From: Loktanella sp. 3ANDIMAR09
GTDB taxonomy: Bacteria; Pseudomonadota; Alphaproteobacteria; Rhodobacterales; Rhodobacteraceae
Assembly: GCF_001420005.1 (NCBI RefSeq)
Contig: NZ_LJAK01000001.1
Coordinates: 372,001-436,000, forward strand
DNA length: 64,000 bases
Direction of reading: 5' to 3'
Shown: positions 42,800-53,165 of the stretch, in pieces
Numbering within the stretch: position 1 is the stretch's first letter
Layout: each line of letters opens with the position of its first letter
Translations under genes and position numbers: made by a program
The notes under the pieces: model-generated
Told to the model about the DNA's origin: nothing
Database searches by the model: none
The model's input: only the letters and a program-made list of their open reading frames with translations

Positions 42800-43554
42800 G
42801 CGACGCCGACCATTTGGCGGATCTTTTCGTCGCGCAGTGACACATCCTGTCCCAGATGGCTGTCGGCCTCTGGCGTGCACATCCACACCAGCGCCTGTGC
42901 TGCCCATTCAGGCGGGATGTGGTCGGACCAGTCCAGCTGGCTGACAGGGCCAATGCCTGACGCCTTGATGTCCTTTTGCATGTCGGTGGCCACGGTGCCG
43001 GGCGACAGACCCATGACCCGCAGCCCCTTGCCGCGGGTTTCGCGGTCGGCCACCTGCGTCAGCATATAGGCCCCCGCCTTGGAGGCGCAGTAGGCGGACC
43101 ACCCTTCGAGTGGGTTATGCGCTGCCCCCGAGGATACGGTGATGATGGTGCCGGAACCTTGCGCGATCATCGGCCCCATCGCGGCGCGTATCCCGTGCAT
43201 GGCCCCCTTGAGATTGATGTCGATGGCCTTGGACCATGCCTCTGGGTCTGTGGATGACAGCGCACCCATCGGGTCGATCACGCCGGCATTGTTCACGATG
43301 ACGTCAATCGCGCCATAGGTCTCGATTGCGGCACCGACGGCCTGTTCGACCTCCCAGTAGCGGGACACATCGCAGGGCACGGCCAGGGCCTTTTCACCGA
43401 TCTCACCCGCGATTTCGACAATGTTTTCACGGCTGCGCGCGACCAGAACGACGTTTGCACCAGAAGCGGCAAAGGCGCGCGCCGCTGCTGCGCCGATCCC
43501 GCGGCTGGCCCCGGTGATAAGCGCAGTCTTGCCTGTCATGTCAAAGTTTTTCAT
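42796..43554 (-). CDS. Short-chain dehydrogenase/reductase
   Basis: 252 residues from the ATG at 43554; the much longer open frame upstream is a shadow of the DUF2125 gene. NAD(P) motif TGASRGIG (13-20), NNAG, catalytic Ser in TVSSGAAH and YCASK (Tyr-x-x-x-Lys). Substrate unknown. Paired with an enoyl-CoA hydratase-like gene, which suggests acyl or hydroxyacyl metabolism. Confidence 0.9.
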   Translation of the reverse strand: MKNFDMTGKTALITGASRGIGAAAARAFAASGANVVLVARSRENIVEIAGEIGEKALAVPCDVSRYWEVEQAVGAAIETYGAIDVIVNNAGVIDPMGALSSTDPEAWSKAIDINLKGAMHGIRAAMGPMIAQGSGTIITVSSGAAHNPLEGWSAYCASKAGAYMLTQVADRETRGKGLRVMGLSPGTVATDMQKDIKASGIGPVSQLDWSDHIPPEWAAQALVWMCTPEADSHLGQDVSLRDEKIRQMVGVA

Positions 43555-43656
43555 CGTCAGTCCCTTTTGATCGTGCGACGCAACAACTAGCATCGTTTTA
43601 ACGTTTTCAAAACCATCGCGGCAGAGAGTCCGGGATGCGACCAAAGGAATGACAAG

Positions 43657-45153
43657 ATGACCCGTACCCAAAATCTTGCGCCCGTACTGGCCAGTGCTCT
43701 CTGCCTTGCGGGCCTGCCTGCCTTTGCCGATGTCACGCCCCGTCAGGTCTGGGACAACTGGCAGGCGATCATCGACAGGTCCGGCAGCGGGGCGGTGACC
43801 GTCGGCAATCTGGACGAGGGGGCAGACACGTTGACTGCGACGGACGTGGTCTACACGTTTGCCGGTTCCGACACGACAAGCGCCGTCATGGTTGATCGGA
43901 TCACATTGCAGGACAACGGCGATGGCACGGTGTCGGTCAGCCTGCCTGACGACATTCCGGTGAACGTGCGCACCGACGAGGGCGAGCGCATTGAACTTTA
44001 CGTCGCGCCGTCGGGTGCGCAGACGTTGGTCAGCGGCACGCCGGACGCGATGAACTATGCCGTATCGGCCGACCAGTATGTGGTGGGTCTGACCCAGATG
44101 GTCGACGCTGACGGCGTGCCGGTCGATCTGGATTTTCGCGTGGCGCTGAACAGTTTGACCGGCAACACCGTGCAGAACGCCGGGACCGATCTGAACATCA
44201 CCTATGATTTTGCGGCGCAAAGTGTCGATCTGCTGGTCGATGGTGCCGACGACACGGGTGAAGCTTTTACCATGTCGGGCAAGATCGATGAGATGGCACT
44301 TGATGCTGACCTGACCTTGCCTGCGGGTGCCGATCTGTCCGATATCAGCGCGGATGATTTGTCGGGCGTGCTGGTGTCTGGTGGCTACGGATACGAATCC
44401 GCTGCCTATATCTTTGCCAGCTCTGGCGCGGAAATGTCGGCGGACGGTACCGCGACGACCGGTGCAGTCCGTGTGGATTTCGGCATTGACGCCGACAGTC
44501 TGCGCTATGCCGTCCGGGCTGACGATATGGTTACGGCACTGCGCGGCACGGAACTGCCGACCGCCGTCGAAGTCGCGGCTGCATCCTATGAGGTGGGGCT
44601 GACCATGCCGGTCAGCCCGTCGGATGAGCCCCAGCCGTTCGCGCTGAATTTTGGTTTGAACGGTGTGACGTTGAACGATGAAACCTGGGGTCTGTTTGAC
44701 CCCATGGGTGCTGTTCCGCGTGATCCGGCCGATCTGGTCATCGATCTGTCCGGCACGATGCTGTCTGCAGACAGTGACGATACGGGTGCGGACGAGATGA
44801 TGGAAAACCCGCTCGCGGGGCGCACCCTTGCCAGTCTGGATGTGAACGAAATCCGTCTGGGTGCCGCAGGTGCGCTGATCCGTGCCGTGGGTGCATTCAC
44901 CTATGACCTGAACGGGGAACAGACGCTGTCCGATGTGACAACCCCCGAAGGGTCCGCCACGATCACGCTGACCGGGATCAACCAGTTGATCGACACGCTG
45001 ATCGCCATGGGTGTCGTCCCGCAGGATCAGGCAATGATGGGCCGCATGATGCTGGGCATGTTCACGACGCCGGCAGGTGACGACACGCTGGAGACCGTTT
45101 TTTCGTTCACGAACGACGGTCAGATCACGGCAAACGGTCAGCGTATCCGTTGA
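43657..45153 (+). CDS. DUF2125 family secreted protein
   Basis: 498 residues with a signal peptide (1-24). Beta-rich and acidic; TPRQVWDNWQAIIDRSGSGAVTVGN at the mature start and NPLAGRTLASLDVNEIRLGAAGALIRAVGAFTYD in the second half are the recognisable parts of the DUF2125 family found in alphaproteobacteria. Function unknown; probably periplasmic. Transcribed towards pmbA, 73 bases ahead. Confidence 0.75.
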   Translation: MTRTQNLAPVLASALCLAGLPAFADVTPRQVWDNWQAIIDRSGSGAVTVGNLDEGADTLTATDVVYTFAGSDTTSAVMVDRITLQDNGDGTVSVSLPDDIPVNVRTDEGERIELYVAPSGAQTLVSGTPDAMNYAVSADQYVVGLTQMVDADGVPVDLDFRVALNSLTGNTVQNAGTDLNITYDFAAQSVDLLVDGADDTGEAFTMSGKIDEMALDADLTLPAGADLSDISADDLSGVLVSGGYGYESAAYIFASSGAEMSADGTATTGAVRVDFGIDADSLRYAVRADDMVTALRGTELPTAVEVAAASYEVGLTMPVSPSDEPQPFALNFGLNGVTLNDETWGLFDPMGAVPRDPADLVIDLSGTMLSADSDDTGADEMMENPLAGRTLASLDVNEIRLGAAGALIRAVGAFTYDLNGEQTLSDVTTPEGSATITLTGINQLIDTLIAMGVVPQDQAMMGRMMLGMFTTPAGDDTLETVFSFTNDGQITANGQRIR

Positions 45154-45226
45154 TCCGTTGTGTCGCGCCTTGCGGTGCTGGGGGTTGGGAACTAGGTCGA
45201 TCGCGACAAGACAAGGACCATTTGAC

Positions 45227-46570
45227 ATGACCGAACTCTCTGATCTGACCCAGGCGATGCTGGATGCGGCCCGCAAGGCGGGTGCCGACGCCAGCGATGC
45301 GCTGGCCGTGGACGGCACCTCGATCGAGATCGCGGTGCGGGCCGGTGCGCTGGAAAAGGCGGAACGGTCCGAGGGTGTCGATATCGGCCTGCGCGTGTTC
45401 GTGGGACAGCGGCAGGCAAGTGTCGCATCCTCTGACACCCGGCCAGAGGCGATTGCCGAAATGGCTGCGCGCGCTGTTACCATGGCGCGCGAGGCACCGG
45501 AGGATCCCTATTGCGGGCTGGCGGCGCCTGATCAATTGGCAACCGACACCGATATGTCGCGGCTGGACCTGTGCGACCCGGCCCCGGAACCGGACCCCGC
45601 GATGTTGCAGGATATGGCGCTGCGCGCCGAGGCGGCGGCACTGCGTGTCGATGGGGTGTCGCAGGTGTCGGAAACCAGTGCAGGCTACGGTCGGCGTCGC
45701 ATGCACCTGAGCCAGAGCAACGGATTCGCGGCTGGTTATGCGCGGTCGGATATCGGGTTGTCCTGCGTTCCGATCAGCGGGACCGGCACAGGCATGGAAC
45801 GCGATTACGACTACGATTCGCGCATCTACATGACGGACATGCGCGACCCCGAGGATATTGGGCGCAACGCTGCCCTGCGCACTGTCGCACGGATCGGCGC
45901 GCGTCGTCCCAAGACGGGGCAATATCCGGTGCTCTTCGATGAACGGATCGCCAGCTCTTTGATCGGGCATCTGGTGCAGGCCACCAACGGCAGCGCCATC
46001 GCACGCGGCGCGTCGTTCCTGCGCGATGCGCTGGGCGAACAGGTGCTGCCCAAGGGCATGACCCTGACCGAGGATCCGCACCGCGCCCGCACGTCGGCCT
46101 CCAAACTGTTCGATGCCGAAGGATTGCCCACGCAATCGCGCCTGCTGGTCGATGACGGCAGGCTGACTGGCTGGACGCTGGACCTGGCCACCGGGCGCAA
46201 ACTGGGGCTTCCGTCGACCGCGAACGCAGCGCGTGGCACGTCATCGGCACCGCGACCTGCGGTCACGAACCTGTCGCTGACGCAAGGCACGGCCAGTCGT
46301 GACGACCTGATCGCACAGATGGGCACAGGGCTGGTGGTCACCAGCATGATCGGATCGACGATCAATCCCAACACGGGCGATTATTCGCGGGGCGCATCCG
46401 GGTTCTGGGTCGAAAACGGGGAAATCGCCTATCCGGTGAACGAACTGACAATCGCGGGCAATCTGCGCGACATGTGGCTGACCATGATCGCGGCGAACGA
46501 CGCGCGCACCCATCTGAGCCGGGTGGTGCCGTCGCTCTTGGTCGAGGGTATGACGCTTGCCGGCGATTGA
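45227..46570 (+). CDS. pmbA: TldD/PmbA family protein (PmbA/TldE)
   Basis: 447 residues from the ATG at 45227. Half of the TldD-TldE metalloprotease, which matures peptide antibiotics and degrades unfolded peptides. GVDIGLRVFVGQRQASVASSD, then SGTGTGMERDYDYDSR and the C-terminal FWVENGEIAYPVNELTIAGNL follow the family. The HExxH zinc motif of TldD is absent, which marks it as PmbA/TldE. tldD is not in the window. The stop overlaps the next gene by 14 bases. Confidence 0.92.
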   Translation: MTELSDLTQAMLDAARKAGADASDALAVDGTSIEIAVRAGALEKAERSEGVDIGLRVFVGQRQASVASSDTRPEAIAEMAARAVTMAREAPEDPYCGLAAPDQLATDTDMSRLDLCDPAPEPDPAMLQDMALRAEAAALRVDGVSQVSETSAGYGRRRMHLSQSNGFAAGYARSDIGLSCVPISGTGTGMERDYDYDSRIYMTDMRDPEDIGRNAALRTVARIGARRPKTGQYPVLFDERIASSLIGHLVQATNGSAIARGASFLRDALGEQVLPKGMTLTEDPHRARTSASKLFDAEGLPTQSRLLVDDGRLTGWTLDLATGRKLGLPSTANAARGTSSAPRPAVTNLSLTQGTASRDDLIAQMGTGLVVTSMIGSTINPNTGDYSRGASGFWVENGEIAYPVNELTIAGNLRDMWLTMIAANDARTHLSRVVPSLLVEGMTLAGD

Positions 46571-47327
46571 TCTGCCTTTGTTGATCGACGCGGCGCGGGC
46601 TGCGGGTGACATTTCGCTGTCGTTTCACGGACGGTCCCCGACGGTCTGGGAAAAGGACGGCGACCAGGGACCAGTGAGCGAGGCCGACCTTGCGGTAAAT
46701 CGCATGCTGTCTGACCGTTTGCGGGCATCACGCCCGGACTACGGTTGGCTGTCAGAAGAATCGCCCGACGACACGGACCGCCTGGGCGCGCAGCGCGTGT
46801 TTGTGATTGACCCGATCGACGGCACGCGGGCCTTTATCCGCGGTGACAAGGATTGGGCCCATGCCATCGCCGTGGTCGAGGATGGCGTGCCTATCGCCGG
46901 TGTCGTCTATCTGCCTGCCCGCAGCCTGATGTTCGCCGCCGGGCTGGGACACGGGGCGACCTGTAACGGTCGTCCGATCCGGGTCAGCGGTCAGGCAAAC
47001 GTCGCGCGTGCCCAGGTGCTGACCACGAAACCAAACCTTGCGCCGCATCATTGGTCGGGCGGCGTGCCGCCGTTCACGCGGGGTTTCCGGTCGTCGCTGG
47101 CCTACCGGATGGCGCTGGCAGCTGAGGGAAAGTTCGACGCCATGCTGACGCTGCGCCCGTCATGGGAATGGGACATTGCCGCGGGCGCGGTCATCGTGTC
47201 CGAGGCAGGCGGCCATGTCACCGACCGGCGGGGTCGGCCGCTGCGGTTCAACACCCCCAAACGTCAGCTGGATGGTGTGATCGCCGGTGGCGCGGTGGTG
47301 CCTGCGCTGCTTGCTGCATTGGTCTGA
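46557..47327 (+). CDS. Inositol monophosphatase family (CysQ-like) phosphatase
   Basis: 256 residues, TTG start at 46557 inside the end of pmbA. The Mg-dependent phosphatase motifs are complete: SEESPDD, DPIDGTRAFI and SWEWDIAAGAVIVSEAGG. The order GDQGPVSEADLAVN at the N-terminus is near CysQ/3'(2'),5'-bisphosphate nucleotidases; an IMPase activity is the alternative. Confidence 0.87.
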   Translation: MPAIDLPLLIDAARAAGDISLSFHGRSPTVWEKDGDQGPVSEADLAVNRMLSDRLRASRPDYGWLSEESPDDTDRLGAQRVFVIDPIDGTRAFIRGDKDWAHAIAVVEDGVPIAGVVYLPARSLMFAAGLGHGATCNGRPIRVSGQANVARAQVLTTKPNLAPHHWSGGVPPFTRGFRSSLAYRMALAAEGKFDAMLTLRPSWEWDIAAGAVIVSEAGGHVTDRRGRPLRFNTPKRQLDGVIAGGAVVPALLAALV

Positions 47328-47396
47328 TCAAGCGGGCGGTTGTGCCGGCCGCCAGCGCCGCCTAGTTTGACGCAAACCCTGCAAGAGGACGACACC

Positions 47397-47642
47397 ATGA
47401 CCCAACGCCTGCATCTTGTTTTTGGCGGAGAACTGATTGACCCGACCAAGAACGCCTTTGTCGATGTCGACAAGATCGACATCGTCGGCATGTTCCCGAA
47501 TTATGACAGCGCATACAACGCCTGGAAGGCCGCAGCACAGCGGACGGTCGACGACGCGCATACCCGCTATTTCATCGCGCATATTCACCGTCTGCGGGAC
47601 GAGGAGCAGGCTGCATCCTCGACCGAGGAACTGGGCCACTAG
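47397..47642 (+). CDS. DUF4170 family small protein
   Basis: 81 residues from the ATG at 47397, with AGAGGAC upstream. LHLVFGGELIDPTKNAFVDVDKIDIVGMFPNYDSAYNAWKAAAQ is typical of DUF4170, a small alphaproteobacterial family that usually precedes the Kdo transferase and lpxK genes, as here. Function unknown; the gene order points to lipid A synthesis. Confidence 0.82.
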   Translation: MTQRLHLVFGGELIDPTKNAFVDVDKIDIVGMFPNYDSAYNAWKAAAQRTVDDAHTRYFIAHIHRLRDEEQAASSTEELGH

Positions 47643-47644
47643 GC

Positions 47645-48727
47645 ATGACGCCCTGCGTCTGGTGCCGCTGCGGATCGCCGGCGATTGCGACCATGGCCGA
47701 TACGCTGGGCAGTCGGCTGGCCGATGATGGAGATACGGTTCGTTTCGTTCTGACAGGGGACGGGTCCACCCCGCATCCTCAGGGCAAACGCGAGGCGCGC
47801 GCCTATATCGACAGAACCCGGCCCGTCGCCTTGATCTGGATGGGCGGAACCGTTGATCTGGGCACGTTGCAGGCCGCGGCGGATGCGCAGCTGCCGGTGA
47901 TCATGGTCAATATGGACGGGGCATCCATCGCGCCGTTGACGGGGTTCTGGACACGTGGACGCACGCGGGCTGTGCTGGGGCGGACCCGGTTGGTTCTGGC
48001 TGTCGACAAGGCGGCTGAACGGGCCTTTGTCGCGGCAGGTGTCGACCGGAAAAAGGTCAAGACGGATGTTCGGCTGGAAGAGCCGGTTTCCGTTCTGCCC
48101 TATACCGAAACAGACCGTCGTGCGATCGCGGACGCATTGAACAACCGCCCTGTCTGGTGTGCGACGCGGGTCACGATGAACATGGTCGCGGGCCTGATCG
48201 CCGCCCATCGCCACGCCACGCGGCGTTCGCACCGCCTGTTGCTGGTGGCCGAGGCCGCCGATCCCCGCGCGGGTGCCGCACTTGCCCAGGCCTTTGGCGA
48301 CCAGCGATTGCTGACAGAACAGTCTTCAGTCGCGCAAATTCCACAAGAGGCAGCACAGGTGCATGTCGCTGACAGTGACGGCGATCTGGGTCTGTGGCTG
48401 CGACTTGCTTCGGTTACCTTTGCCGGGGGGACGTTCGACCGGTCCGACGCGCAGGACCCCTTTGCGATTGCAACGCTGGGGTCTGGCCTGATCCATGGAC
48501 CGATGACGGAACCGTTCGCCGCGCGATATGCCAGGCTGGACGCAGCGCAGGCCACCCGCAAGATCGACCAGTGGACCGAACTTGGTCCGGCTGTCGAGGA
48601 TCTGCTGGCGGCGGACCGGGTTGCGCGCCTCGTTGCGGCCGGGTGGGACGTGACGTCCCAGGGGGCCGAGGCCGCGGATCTGATCGTCAGCCTGATCCGG
48701 GACGCGGTCGATGGGATGGCCGCCTGA
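47645..48727 (+). CDS. waaA: Kdo transferase (WaaA)-like protein, N-terminus short
   Basis: 360 residues, starting 2 bases after the DUF4170 stop. The second half has [27 protein letters not shown], followed by [16 protein letters not shown], the sugar-nucleotide site region of WaaA. The N-terminal half lacks the membrane anchor and the usual HxxSxGE segment with the catalytic Glu: the frame begins directly with [15 protein letters not shown]. Either the start lies further upstream in a disturbed frame, or this is a divergent member. The order DUF4170-waaA-lpxK supports the call. Confidence 0.68.
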   Translation: MTPCVWCRCGSPAIATMADTLGSRLADDGDTVRFVLTGDGSTPHPQGKREARAYIDRTRPVALIWMGGTVDLGTLQAAADAQLPVIMVNMDGASIAPLTGFWTRGRTRAVLGRTRLVLAVDKAAERAFVAAGVDRKKVKTDVRLEEPVSVLPYTETDRRAIADALNNRPVWCATRVTMNMVAGLIAAHRHATRRSHRLLLVAEAADPRAGAALAQAFGDQRLLTEQSSVAQIPQEAAQVHVADSDGDLGLWLRLASVTFAGGTFDRSDAQDPFAIATLGSGLIHGPMTEPFAARYARLDAAQATRKIDQWTELGPAVEDLLAADRVARLVAAGWDVTSQGAEAADLIVSLIRDAVDGMAA

Positions 48728-49704
48728 TGCGCCCGCCCGGTTTCTGGTCGAATCCGCCGGATCATCCTGGGTGGCAGGCGCGGATGCTGGCACCCCTTGC
48801 AGGGCTCTATGCGCTGGGAACGGCGCGACGTGTCGCGCAAAGAGGCTATCGTGCGCCGGTCCCGGTGATCTGCATCGGCAACATCAATGTCGGCGGAACC
48901 GGCAAGACGCCGACGGCCATGGCGCTGGCCAGTCGCCTGCATGCGGCGGGACATGTCCCGCATATTGTGTCCCGCGGCTATGGGGGCGCGTTGGATGGCC
49001 CGGTCCAGGTCGTTGAACGCACCCATGATGCGGCGCAGGTCGGCGATGAACCGCTGCTGTTGTCTGCCTTTGCGCCCACGTGGGTTGCCAGGGACAGGGC
49101 TGCCGGGGTGCGCGCTGCCGTCGACGCGGGCGCGGACGTCATTCTACTGGATGACGGATTCCAGAACCCGGCAGTGGTCAAGGACCTGTCCATCGTCGTC
49201 GTGGATGCCGCGCGCGGATTTGGCAACGGTCGGGTGATGCCGTCAGGGCCATTGCGGGAACCGGTGGACGCAGGCCTGGCCCGTGCGGATTTGCTGCTGG
49301 CCATCGGTGATGCGGCGGCGCAATCCCGCTTTGCCGCGCAATGGCCTGTGCCGCAGTTGCGCGGCGAACTGGTGCCGCTGGTGACGGGGATGCCCTGGAC
49401 CAGCCTGCGGCTGCTGGCATTTGCAGGGATCGGCCATCCCGAGAAATTCTTTGCCACGCTGCGCGCCATGGGGGCCGATGTGGTCCGTGCCGAACCGCTG
49501 GACGATCACCAGCCCCTGACCGAGGCGCTGATGACCCGTCTTGCGTCAGAGGCAAGGCTACGCACGGCGCAACTGGTGACCACCGAAAAGGACGCGGTGC
49601 GATTGCCACCCGCGTTCCGGTCCCAGGTTCTGACACTGCCGGTGCGGTTGCAGGTGGATGACTGGGGCCCGCTTGACCGGGCGTTGGCGGCGCTGGGTCT
49701 TTAG
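48727..49704 (+). CDS. lpxK: Tetraacyldisaccharide 4'-kinase
   Basis: Phosphorylates the lipid A precursor at the inner membrane. 325 residues; ATG shares one base with the waaA-like stop (TGATG). P-loop in [15 protein letters not shown], followed by RGYGG and [20 protein letters not shown], the lipid-binding and catalytic segments, and [11 protein letters not shown] near the end. All usual LpxK motifs are present. Confidence 0.95.
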   Translation: MRPPGFWSNPPDHPGWQARMLAPLAGLYALGTARRVAQRGYRAPVPVICIGNINVGGTGKTPTAMALASRLHAAGHVPHIVSRGYGGALDGPVQVVERTHDAAQVGDEPLLLSAFAPTWVARDRAAGVRAAVDAGADVILLDDGFQNPAVVKDLSIVVVDAARGFGNGRVMPSGPLREPVDAGLARADLLLAIGDAAAQSRFAAQWPVPQLRGELVPLVTGMPWTSLRLLAFAGIGHPEKFFATLRAMGADVVRAEPLDDHQPLTEALMTRLASEARLRTAQLVTTEKDAVRLPPAFRSQVLTLPVRLQVDDWGPLDRALAALGL

Positions 49705-50822
49705 TCCAGCAGCGATTGATCCTGACCCAGTTTGGGTGACGGGCTGTCCGATACGGTCGTTGCGTCCGAAAACAGGACGGGCATGCGCACACCCGGAACG
49801 CCATCACGGTCGATCCGGAGTCCCCGCGCGATTACCTGCGGGTCCGCGAACACCTCTGCCATGTCGTTGATCGGTCCGGCAGGCACGCCGTGGGATTCGC
49901 AGCGCGCCAAAAGATCGGCCTTGGAGACCATGCGTGTGGCCGCCGTCAGCACCGCGTTCAGCGCGTCGAGATGGGCCAGACGGTCGGCATTGCTGGCAAA
50001 GCGCGGGTCCTTGGACAATGCGGGCAGGTCCAGCAGCGCGCACAGCCGTGCGAACTGGCTGTCGTTGCCGGTCGCGATGACGATATGCCCATCGGCGCAG
50101 TCGTAGACCTGATAGGGGGCAAGATTGGGGTGATGATTGCCCGTGCGTTCCGGTGGCGTGCCGGTGGTCAGGTAATTCATCGCCTGATTGGCCATGGTCG
50201 ACACCGCAACGTCCAGCAGGGCCACGTCCAGATGCTGACCGCGCCCGGTGCTATGGCGCTGATGCACGGCCGCGAGGATCGCCGTGCTGGCATATATGCC
50301 GGAAAACAGGTCCATGACGGCGACACCCACACGGTTGGGCTGGCCGTCGGGTGGGCCTGTCACGCTCATCAGTCCGGACATGCCCTGAATGATGTAATCG
50401 TATCCCGCGCGGGTGGCATAGGGGCCGGTCTGTCCGAAACCCGTGATGGAACAATAGATCAGCGCGGGAAAATCATCGCGCAGGCTGGCGTAGTCCAGCC
50501 CGTATTTTGCCAGTCCGCCGACCCGGAAATTTTCGATGACGATATCCGCGTCAGCCAGCAGACGGCGCACTTGTGCCTGACCCTCCGGCGTGCGGAAGTC
50601 CACGACGACCGACGCCTTGCCGCGGTTGGTGCCGTGGAAGTAGGCAGCAGACCGGTCGCCAGCGCGATCGACAAAGGGTGGTCCCCAACGGCGCGTATCG
50701 TCGCCGTCGGGGGATTCGACCTTGATGACCGTGGCACCCAGATCGGCCAGCGTCTGGCCGCACCACGGTCCGGCGAGGATGCGGGCCAGTTCGATGACCT
50801 TCAGCCCGGCCAGGGGTTGCAT
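49701..50822 (-). CDS. CaiB/BaiF (class III) CoA transferase
   Basis: 373 residues. [30 protein letters not shown] opens the family; the catalytic Asp is in [14 protein letters not shown] (about residue 200). [11 protein letters not shown] and [17 protein letters not shown] are also typical. Substrate unknown. It shares one base with the DsbA-like gene (TGATG) and overlaps lpxK convergently by 4 bases. Confidence 0.88.
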   Translation of the reverse strand: MQPLAGLKVIELARILAGPWCGQTLADLGATVIKVESPDGDDTRRWGPPFVDRAGDRSAAYFHGTNRGKASVVVDFRTPEGQAQVRRLLADADIVIENFRVGGLAKYGLDYASLRDDFPALIYCSITGFGQTGPYATRAGYDYIIQGMSGLMSVTGPPDGQPNRVGVAVMDLFSGIYASTAILAAVHQRHSTGRGQHLDVALLDVAVSTMANQAMNYLTTGTPPERTGNHHPNLAPYQVYDCADGHIVIATGNDSQFARLCALLDLPALSKDPRFASNADRLAHLDALNAVLTAATRMVSKADLLARCESHGVPAGPINDMAEVFADPQVIARGLRIDRDGVPGVRMPVLFSDATTVSDSPSPKLGQDQSLLD

Positions 50823-51475
50823 CAGCCTTCCAGCTTGGCGTCGAGGATCGCCTTCATGTCGTCATAAGACATGTTGCTGTAGGCCTCGCCATCGATGATG
50901 AACGACGGTGTGGACCGGACGTTGTCGGCCGCCGCGTTCTGTTCGTACCATGCCACGAGGTTCTGCGCGTTCTCGGCGTCCTGCATGCAGGCGTCGAGCA
51001 TTTCGTCGGTCAGGCCGGCGGTCTTGGCAACGGTGCGCAGATCGGCCGCGATCGTGGCGGGATCACCCGACGCGGTCCACATGCGCTGTTTGTCGTAGAA
51101 TTCTGCGGTCACGCCAAAGAACCGCATTTCACCGCCGCACCGCGCCATCATGGACGCCCACAGGCCGGGACGGTCGAAATAGACCTCGCGGTAGATGAAC
51201 CGCACCTTGCCGGTGTCGATGTAATCGGCCTTGAGCTGGGGCCAGACCGTCGCGTGAAAGTTTGCGCAATGCGGGCAGGTAAAGGATGCGTATTCGATCA
51301 TTTCGATCGGGGCATCGGCATCGCCCATCACCATGTCCTGGATCGCGCTGGGATCGGCGTCCTGTGCGTTGGCCATGCCGACCAGAAGATTGCCGCCCTC
51401 GCCGCCAGTGGTAAATGCGATTGCGCCGATAGCGGCTAGTGAGGCCCCACCCAGAAGAAGTGTTCTACGGTTCAT
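50822..51475 (-). CDS. DsbA family thiol-disulfide oxidoreductase
   Basis: 217 residues. The N-terminus MNRRTLLLGGASLAAIGAIA is a Tat-like or Sec signal. Active site CPHC in YASFTCPHCANFH, and cis-Pro in STPSFIIDG. It introduces or reshuffles disulfides in periplasmic proteins. Its neighbours (DciA-like, mutY) are the usual ones in Rhodobacterales. Followed by the CoA transferase. Confidence 0.9.
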   Translation of the reverse strand: MNRRTLLLGGASLAAIGAIAFTTGGEGGNLLVGMANAQDADPSAIQDMVMGDADAPIEMIEYASFTCPHCANFHATVWPQLKADYIDTGKVRFIYREVYFDRPGLWASMMARCGGEMRFFGVTAEFYDKQRMWTASGDPATIAADLRTVAKTAGLTDEMLDACMQDAENAQNLVAWYEQNAAADNVRSTPSFIIDGEAYSNMSYDDMKAILDAKLEG

Positions 51476-51490
51476 GTCTCGGTCCTTTGG

Positions 51491-52006
51491 TCAGGTTTTC
51501 TGTTTCGTCAGGAAATTCGCGGTCAATGCCTCTAGGGCTGCCCGCAGGCTGTCGTCGCCCACACCGGCCGCCGCTGCCTTGGCCTGTGCCTGCACGGCTG
51601 GGTCGGGTTCGGGGGCGACCTTGGGCGCGTGATCGAATTGCGCGCGCCCGTCTGCAAACCCCGTGGGTGCGGTCTGCGTGATGTGGATGCGGGAAATCGC
51701 GCGATAGCCGTAGCAGGCGTTTACGCGTTCCAGCAGCTGCGGTTTTTGCATTTCCAGCATCGGGGCGTTCGACCCCGTGGTCAGCACCGTCAGCGTGGCC
51801 CCCAGCGCGCCGCGTCCGTAGGATATTTTGACAGGCCGCGCGATCCCCGCGATCTGTTCGCCCACGATTTCCGCCCAATGGGTCAGCAACCGCGATTCGG
51901 CAAAGCCACGTCCTTCGGTCGCGGTGCGGATGCGTGTCTGCATCAGCGTCGCTGCGCGGGAGAAGCCGCGCGTGGTTGAATGGCGCCTGGGCTGTTTCAT
52001 AGTCAT
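51491..52006 (-). CDS. DciA family (DUF721) protein
   Basis: 171 residues from the ATG at 52006. LTHWAEIVGEQIAGIARPVKISYGRGALGATLTVLT is the DUF721 domain, the KH-like part of DciA, which loads the replicative helicase DnaB in bacteria without DnaC. The longer frame in the database-like overlap is not used. A C-terminal part rich in Ala and acidic residues follows. Divergent from mutY, 16 bases upstream of the DsbA gene. Confidence 0.82.
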   Translation of the reverse strand: MTMKQPRRHSTTRGFSRAATLMQTRIRTATEGRGFAESRLLTHWAEIVGEQIAGIARPVKISYGRGALGATLTVLTTGSNAPMLEMQKPQLLERVNACYGYRAISRIHITQTAPTGFADGRAQFDHAPKVAPEPDPAVQAQAKAAAAGVGDDSLRAALEALTANFLTKQKT

Positions 52007-52068
52007 GACTTAATCTAAGGGTGGTCCCGCGCCAAGTCAGTGCGCGCAGTTCCGGCAACAGGTGAAGA

Positions 52069-53121
52069 ATGCGTGAACAAGCGTTACAGCTTTTGCAATG
52101 GTATGATCGCCATGCGCGGGCCATGCCGTGGCGTGTCCCCCCCGAGGATCGCAAAAATGGCGTGATGCCAGACCCTTATGGTGTCTGGCTGTCAGAGGTG
52201 ATGTTGCAGCAGACCACCGTGGCCGCCGTGCGCGACTATTGGCGGAAATTCACCGACATCTGGCCGACGGTCGCGGATCTGGCTGCGGCCGAGGATGCCG
52301 AGGTCATGGCCGCCTGGGCGGGGCTTGGATATTATGCCCGCGCCCGCAACCTGCTGAAATGTGCGCGGGTCGTCGTGACGGATCATGGGGGGCAGTTCCC
52401 GCCCGATCATGCGACGCTACTGACGCTGCCGGGGGTCGGTCCCTATACTGCCGCCGCTGTCGCTGCGATTGCATTCGACCAGCCCGAAACGGTGCTGGAC
52501 GGCAATGTGGAAAGGGTGATGTCGCGCATTCATGACGTGCATACGCCATTGCCTGCGGCCAAGCCTGAACTGATGGCACTGGCGCAGGCGCTGACTCCCG
52601 TTGAGCGGCCCGGTGATTATGCGCAGGCCGTGATGGACCTGGGGGCCACGATCTGCACACCCAAATCACCGGCCTGCGAAATTTGCCCCTGGCGTGATCC
52701 ATGCCGGGCGCGGATGGCCGGCACGGCGGCAGAGCTGCCGAAAAAGACCCCGAAAAAGAAGGTTCCGACCCGCCGCGGGATTGCATATGTCACCCGACGC
52801 GCCGATGGGGCCTGGCTGCTGGAAACGCGACCCGAAAAGGGTCTGCTGGGCGGTATGCTGGGCTGGCCCGGATCCGACTGGAGCGATGCGCCGGTCGCCG
52901 ATCCGCCGCTGGACGCGGACTGGTCCGAACTGGATGCCACGGCGCGTCATACCTTTACGCATTTCCATCTGGAATTGACAATCATGACGGCGCGCGTGCC
53001 GGGGGATGCCGTGGCGGACAGGGGCGACTTTATCCCGCATGGCACCTTTCGCCCGACGGCATTACCCACCGTCATGCGCAAGGTCTATGACCTTGCGTCC
53101 GGCCAATTGATTATTGACTGA
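52069..53121 (+). CDS. mutY: A/G-specific adenine glycosylase MutY
   Basis: Removes A opposite 8-oxoG. 350 residues. Catalytic Glu and helix-hairpin-helix in QQTTVAAVRDYW and LPGVGPYTAAAVAAIAF, then LDGNVERV with the catalytic Asp, the Fe-S cluster Cys spacing C-x6-C-x2-C-x5-C in the segment CTPKSPACEICPWRDPC, and a C-terminal NUDIX-like domain (HTFTHFHLEL) that recognises 8-oxoG. The start at 52069 follows GGTGAAGA. Confidence 0.95.
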   Translation: MREQALQLLQWYDRHARAMPWRVPPEDRKNGVMPDPYGVWLSEVMLQQTTVAAVRDYWRKFTDIWPTVADLAAAEDAEVMAAWAGLGYYARARNLLKCARVVVTDHGGQFPPDHATLLTLPGVGPYTAAAVAAIAFDQPETVLDGNVERVMSRIHDVHTPLPAAKPELMALAQALTPVERPGDYAQAVMDLGATICTPKSPACEICPWRDPCRARMAGTAAELPKKTPKKKVPTRRGIAYVTRRADGAWLLETRPEKGLLGGMLGWPGSDWSDAPVADPPLDADWSELDATARHTFTHFHLELTIMTARVPGDAVADRGDFIPHGTFRPTALPTVMRKVYDLASGQLIID

Positions 53122-53165
53122 AAGCCTTCATACTTTGGCCACAGGGACGAGGGATCAACCGGACC

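Noticed and set aside
42796-45483. A very long minus-strand open frame (895 codons) over the DUF2125 gene
   Set aside because: Only its last 252 codons are an SDR with a good start at 43554. The rest is antisense to a well-supported gene and has no family features.
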